This document shows, one piece after another, positions 8,836-11,918 of a stretch of 11,918 nucleotides of DNA. Numbering within the stretch: position 1 is the stretch's first letter; each line of letters starts with the position of its first letter. The notes beneath the pieces are model-generated. The model saw only the letters and a program-made list of their open reading frames with translations. It searched no databases and was not told the origin of the DNA. This stretch comes from Lunasporangiospora selenospora (taxonomy: Eukaryota; Mortierellomycota; Mortierellomycetes; Mortierellales; Mortierellaceae). The stretch lies in NCBI GenBank assembly GCA_015680635.1, contig JAABOA010000598.1:1-11918 (forward strand), written 5' to 3'. Position numbers and translations under genes: made by a program.

Positions 8836-8838
8836 AAA

Positions 8839-9999
8839 ATGAAGTTCACTCTCATCCTCGCTGCTGCTCTCGCCATTGCCCAGGCTGCTCCCTTGATCAA
8901 CAACGGAGGCAAGGCCATCTCCGACTCTTACATTGTCGTCCTCAAGAACGGTAACACCGCCGACTCTTTCCAGCCCAAGTTCGATGACATTGCCCGCCGC
9001 CAGAACGGTCGTGGCCGCAAGCCCACCATTGGCCGCAAGTTCCAGAACATTCCCGGCTTTGCTGCCACCGTGAACCAGGCTGCTCTCAAGGAGATCCTCG
9101 CTTCGGATGAGGTCGAGTACGTCGAGCAGGATGCCATCATCACCCTCTCTGGCTCCCAGGTCTCGCCCCCCTCTTGGGGTCTTCCTCGCGTCTCTCAGCG
9201 CGACCGTGACTTGACCCAGCCCTACAACTACGATGATGCCGCTGGTAGCGGTGTCACTGCCTTCGTCGTTGACACTGGTGTCTATGTCGACCACAACGAC
9301 TTTGGTGGCCGTGCTACCTGGGGTGCCAACTTTATCCCTGGATCCGATGATACCGATGAGAACGGTCACGGTACCCACGTTGCCGGAACCATTGGTGGTG
9401 ACAGCTACGGTGTTGCCAAGAAGGTTAGCATTGTCGGTGTCAAGGTTTTGGATGCTGGTGGATCTGGCTCGACCTCTGGTGTCGTTGCTGGTATGGACTG
9501 GGTTGTCCAGAACGCCACTCCCGGAAAGTCGGTTGTCAACATGTCGCTCGGTGGTGGCAAGTCCCGCGCCATTGATGATGCTGCCAAGCGCCTCTTTGAC
9601 GCCAACATCCCCTTGATCGTCGCTGCCGGTAACACTGCCTCCCTCAATGCCTGCAATGGCTCTCCCTCCGGTGCCGCCAACACCTTCACCGTCGCTGCCT
9701 CGGACAAGAATGACAAGCCCGCCACCTTCACCTCGTGGGGTCCTTGCGTTGAGATCTTTGGACCCGGTGTCGGCATTACCTCTGCCTGGATCGGCGGTGC
9801 TGATGCCACCAACACCATCTCCGGTACCTCCATGGCCACTCCCCACGTCGTCGGTGTTGCTGCTCTCTACCTCTCCACTGCCAGCTACCCCTCTGCCCAG
9901 TCTATCTTTGACAAGTTGATCAGCTCTGCCACCCCCAACAAGATCACCGGCAACCTCAAGGGCTCGCCCAACCGCCTCGTCTACAACGGCGCCGTCTAA
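8839..9999 (+). CDS. secreted subtilisin-like serine protease (S8, proteinase K/aqualysin type)
   Basis: The 386-residue product is a preproprotease that should be secreted and cleave proteins outside the cell. Residues 1-16 or 1-17 form a signal peptide (MKFTLILAAALAIAQA). Residues about 29-103 match an I9 propeptide (YIVVLK near 31, IPGF at 71-74, VEYVEQD at 92-98). The mature enzyme probably begins near 104-106, giving about 280 residues. The catalytic triad is Asp145 (VVDTG), His177 (NGHGTH) and Ser331 (SGTSMATPH), with oxyanion Asn265 (AAGN) and the substrate-binding SLGGG at 236-240. Asp289 matches a proteinase K calcium ligand. Cys272 and Cys303 are the only mature cysteines and are spaced like the aqualysin Cys163-Cys194 disulfide. 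The sequons at 225, 234 and 273 are weak or buried candidates. The protein ends in GSPNRLVYNGAV with no C-terminal extension. The start was chosen because the signal peptide begins there, AAAATG is a good fungal context and the TATA box lies 150 bp upstream. The gene is intronless and its lysines appear to be all AAG, suggesting high expression. Physiological substrate is unknown. Confidence 0.97.
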   Translation: MKFTLILAAALAIAQAAPLINNGGKAISDSYIVVLKNGNTADSFQPKFDDIARRQNGRGRKPTIGRKFQNIPGFAATVNQAALKEILASDEVEYVEQDAIITLSGSQVSPPSWGLPRVSQRDRDLTQPYNYDDAAGSGVTAFVVDTGVYVDHNDFGGRATWGANFIPGSDDTDENGHGTHVAGTIGGDSYGVAKKVSIVGVKVLDAGGSGSTSGVVAGMDWVVQNATPGKSVVNMSLGGGKSRAIDDAAKRLFDANIPLIVAAGNTASLNACNGSPSGAANTFTVAASDKNDKPATFTSWGPCVEIFGPGVGITSAWIGGADATNTISGTSMATPHVVGVAALYLSTASYPSAQSIFDKLISSATPNKITGNLKGSPNRLVYNGAV

Positions 10000-10126
10000 A
10001 TGGTCCAATATTCACGGTTCGACCATCTTGCCCCTTTCCCCTCTCCCCCTCCTTTTTAAATATTCTCTCTCTACGCATCTGGAGGTCCCTCTTGGCCATG
10101 TCAGAATGCTTTTACAAAAAAAATAT

Positions 10127-10151
10127 ATCCTAGGCGATTGAATCGTAGGAT
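10127..10151 (+). other. bulged stem-loop in the protease 3' UTR
   Basis: ATCCTA (10127-10132) pairs with TAGGAT (10146-10151), and CGA (10135-10137) pairs with TCG (10143-10145) around a TTGAA loop, leaving a GG bulge. It lies 128 nt after the stop and about 32 nt before AATAAA, so it would be in the mature 3' UTR. No known element is recognised. Confidence 0.4.
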
Positions 10152-10182
10152 TTCAGACCCCCATTGAATGGGAGGCAATGTG

Positions 10183-10188
10183 AATAAA
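10183..10188 (+). terminator. AATAAA polyadenylation signal candidate
   Basis: A canonical AATAAA lies 183 nt after the protease stop codon. It is followed at 10202-10218 by the inverted repeat TGAGCG-TTGAT-CGCTCA and at 10249-10260 by T12. Together these are a plausible transcript end, but the cleavage site cannot be fixed from sequence. Confidence 0.5.
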
Positions 10189-10441
10189 CACTACCGTGAT
10201 TTGAGCGTTGATCGCTCACCCTTAACTCGATTGGTTCCTGAATTTGTATTTTTTTTTTTTATATGAGGGCAGTGTAGCCTGGCCCAGGCTCTTTCCATTT
10301 ATTTTTCTTTTCAACAATGGTACGCTTTCTCAAGCTTGTCTAGCTACTTGACTTTAGAAAATACCAGACTCGTCTGCCTTCTCTGCGCTTACACTCTTTA
10401 GCACTTTCCCTTTTCACTTTTCTGCTGAGATTGCTTGACAT

Positions 10442-10458
10442 AAAAAAAAAAAAAAAAA
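10442..10458. repeat. A17 homopolymer
   Basis: Seventeen consecutive A residues, about 440 bp after the protease stop. Confidence 0.95.
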
Positions 10459-10946
10459 GGAATCTTCGAGTGAGTCTCCTTTTTTTAGACTCGTCACGTG
10501 TGTCCCAAAGTGATCACACTTTCCAATCAAGCAACACCGATAGAATTCAGGTCTGTGGTCAACTTTTGTACACTATTCTTGAGCGAGTTGTCGCCCACAC
10601 AAGAAATGGTCTGTGAAGGGGAGAGATGGTCGCGACAGGGTAAAGTACATGTTGATGATGGGTTTTGGCAGGACAGGTCTAGAGACGACACATTTTTTTT
10701 TTGGCGACTGCTGGAACAGCTTTCTTCTTCAGAGCGTAGTTTGGACACTGACTGTTGATTACGACGGGTAGTGTTGATAGCACTGATCTGATCACTATTG
10801 GTGGCAATGACCAGTGCCCTCCGATTGGAGCACTTTAAACAACTATTTGACCGATGGTCTGTTCTCACTCTCACTCCAACTTGTACTCTTTTTCCCCTAC
10901 CGTGAACTGTTTAGAGCAAAAGCTCATCCAGAAAAGGATATAATAA

Positions 10947-10966
10947 AGAGAGAGAGAGAGAGAGAG
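10947..10966. repeat. (AG)10 microsatellite
   Basis: Ten perfect AG copies, lying between an 8-bp inverted repeat (10922-10929 and 11012-11019). Confidence 0.95.
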
Positions 10967-11110
10967 CATGCAGAAGAGAGCGGGCGGAGGTCACGCCTGT
11001 TGGACAGAAAAGGATGAGCCTTCTAAACCCTCTTTTTAGTTGGCTCCTCCGTAGTGTCCAAGAGAAAAATGGTGATGATTTACTGGACCAAGGCGGAGGC
11101 TGGCGGGAGA

Positions 11111-11144
11111 ATATGTGTGTGTGTGCGCGTGCGTGCGTGCGTAT
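11111..11144. repeat. 34-bp alternating purine-pyrimidine tract
   Basis: Every step from 11111 to 11144 alternates purine and pyrimidine (AT, then GT, GC and GT/GC units). Such GC/GT alternation is the sequence class that most readily adopts Z-DNA under negative supercoiling. Confidence 0.9.
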
Positions 11145-11283
11145 TGTGTCAACGTGTAAATATGTGGGGATATTAGGGAAGGAGGGAAGGAGAGAGGAGA
11201 AAGAGAGATAGGAGCGCATACTTTCTGGGATGGCGTGTGCACGCACAGGTCGGGCATGTTGGACGGAAACACACACAACACAT

Positions 11284-11301
11284 ACACACACACACACACA
11301 C
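11284..11301. repeat. (AC)9 microsatellite
   Basis: Nine perfect AC copies with shorter CA-rich pieces just before (11270-11283). It is complementary to the GT part of the tract at 11111-11144. Confidence 0.95.
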
Positions 11302-11665
11302 AATGACGAGCCAATGATCACGCCGCGTCCTGTGTGTGCCCACACAACACCCTGTCCTTTTTTGTTCCTTGTGCCTACACAGCACAGCATTCTTTTTGCT
11401 GCACGGATACACCCGATCGCACCGGTCTCTTGGCTCTTTTGTCCACTCTTTCTGTCCCTGACCTGTAGTCCACTCTTTTCTCTACCCTTTTTTTTTTGTC
11501 CAATAGCCGGCTGTCAGAAAAGAAGGTAGGGAAGCGTAGCCACAGCATGGGAACAAGTGTGGAAACTAGAGGAATGGCTATTCTAGGGGTTATTGGGTGC
11601 TGTTTGACTAGAGCAGAGAGTGGTGTGGATTAGACGGAAGAATAAAGAGATGGAAGGAAGGAGAT

Positions 11666-11685
11666 GGAAGGAAGGAAGGAAGGAA
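11666..11685. repeat. (GGAA)5 microsatellite
   Basis: Five perfect GGAA copies, preceded by interrupted GGAA units from 11652. Confidence 0.95.
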
Positions 11686-11783
11686 AGAAGATTGGGTAAA
11701 TGCTGTGATGGAATGAGTCAAGAGACGATGATGCCTCTGGATGGAGCAGATGGAAGGGATCGAGTTGCATGAGAGCAATGCAT

Positions 11784-11839
11784 GGAGAAGAAAAGAGAAG
11801 AAGAAGAAGAGGAGAGGAGGAGGAGGAAGAAGAAGAGAA
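11784..11839. repeat. 56-bp uninterrupted purine run
   Basis: All bases from 11784 to 11839 are A or G, mostly GAA and GGA triplets. Long homopurine/homopyrimidine tracts can form triplexes. Confidence 0.9.
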
Positions 11840-11874
11840 TAGAGGATGGGATTGGAGCCATGATGGCTTTTGAA

Positions 11875-11902
11875 GTTCTTGTTCTTTGAAGAGAACAAGA
11901 AC
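11875..11902. repeat. 11-bp inverted repeat, 6-nt loop
   Basis: GTTCTTGTTCT (11875-11885) and AGAACAAGAAC (11892-11902) are perfect complements. No T-tract or other terminator mark follows within the 16 bases that remain. Confidence 0.85.
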
Positions 11903-11918
11903 AGACGATAGGGAGTAG

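Larger units (their letters stand above)
10219..11917. other. gene-free, simple-repeat-rich downstream DNA
   Basis: No open frame here has coding character. Contents include T12 (10249-10260), A17 (10442-10458), GAGTCT/AGACTC inverted repeat (10472-10492), CACGTG (10495-10500), T10 runs (10693-10702 and 11488-11497), (AG)10, an alternating purine-pyrimidine tract, (AC)9, (GGAA)5 and a 56-bp purine run. No RNA gene was recognised. Confidence 0.6.

Noticed and set aside
8449-8838. In-frame 130-codon N-terminal extension of the protease from an ATG at 8449
   Set aside because: The TATA box at 8688 lies inside it, the signal peptide begins at the ATG at 8839, and the extension is Ser/Thr/Pro-rich ending in a poly-Phe microsatellite.
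9233-9919. Plus-strand frames at 9233-9616 and 9647-9919 inside the protease
   Set aside because: They are out-of-frame shadows of the protease codons, giving Pro/Ser/Leu-rich sequence without domains.
8761-10008. 415-codon open frame antisense to the whole protease gene
   Set aside because: It mirrors the protease codons, whose bias avoids the reverse-complement stops (few TTA, CTA or TCA codons). Its translation is Gly/Val/Asp-rich without a domain and ends N-terminally in poly-Glu from the TTC tract.

Overview
The window looks like nuclear DNA of a fungus. It holds one clear gene and a long, microsatellite-rich flank in which I see no other convincing gene. The gene (8839-9999, + strand) is an intronless, secreted subtilisin-family (S8, proteinase K-like) serine protease. 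It has a signal peptide, an I9-type propeptide and a complete Asp/His/Ser triad. The fungal reading rests on the eukaryotic layout (TATA box, about 115-nt pyrimidine-rich leader, CAAAATG start, AATAAA downstream), a proteinase K/cerevisin-type secreted protease, strong preference for C-ending codons and AAG, and non-coding DNA full of long homopolymers and simple repeats. A Mortierella-like (Mucoromycota) fungus is my best guess, but this is inference and not proven by any marker.

Layout. Positions 1-8050 are effectively gene-free: scattered short open frames lack family signatures or coding-like composition, and the stretch is punctuated by (TTA)8, (CT)8, (GA)7, (GT)6, C11/G13/C11 runs, small tandem duplications and inverted repeats. 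Within it, three weak candidates are worth recording: a possible decayed minus-strand small Cys/Gly/Asn-rich peptide frame (336-803), a stop-poor block (3498-4317), and a minus-strand 75-residue frame with one membrane-segment-like stretch (7215-7442). Positions 8055-8838 are the protease promoter and leader, with a 14-bp direct repeat, two tight hairpins, a TATA box and a (TTC)10 tract ending 3 bases before the ATG. Positions 10000-10218 are the 3' UTR and probable polyadenylation region, with a bulged stem-loop, AATAAA and a short inverted repeat. Positions 10220-11918 are again non-coding and repeat-rich: A17, (AG)10, a 34-bp alternating purine-pyrimidine tract, (AC)9, (GGAA)5, a 56-bp pure-purine run and an 11-bp inverted repeat near the edge.

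No defence system, mobile element, CRISPR array, rRNA or tRNA was recognised. The most substantive observations are the protease's cysteine pattern (one aqualysin-type disulfide pair kept, the other lost at both positions), the (TTC)10 tract against the start codon, and a cluster of inverted repeats at 660-840 that includes a perfect 20-bp palindrome.
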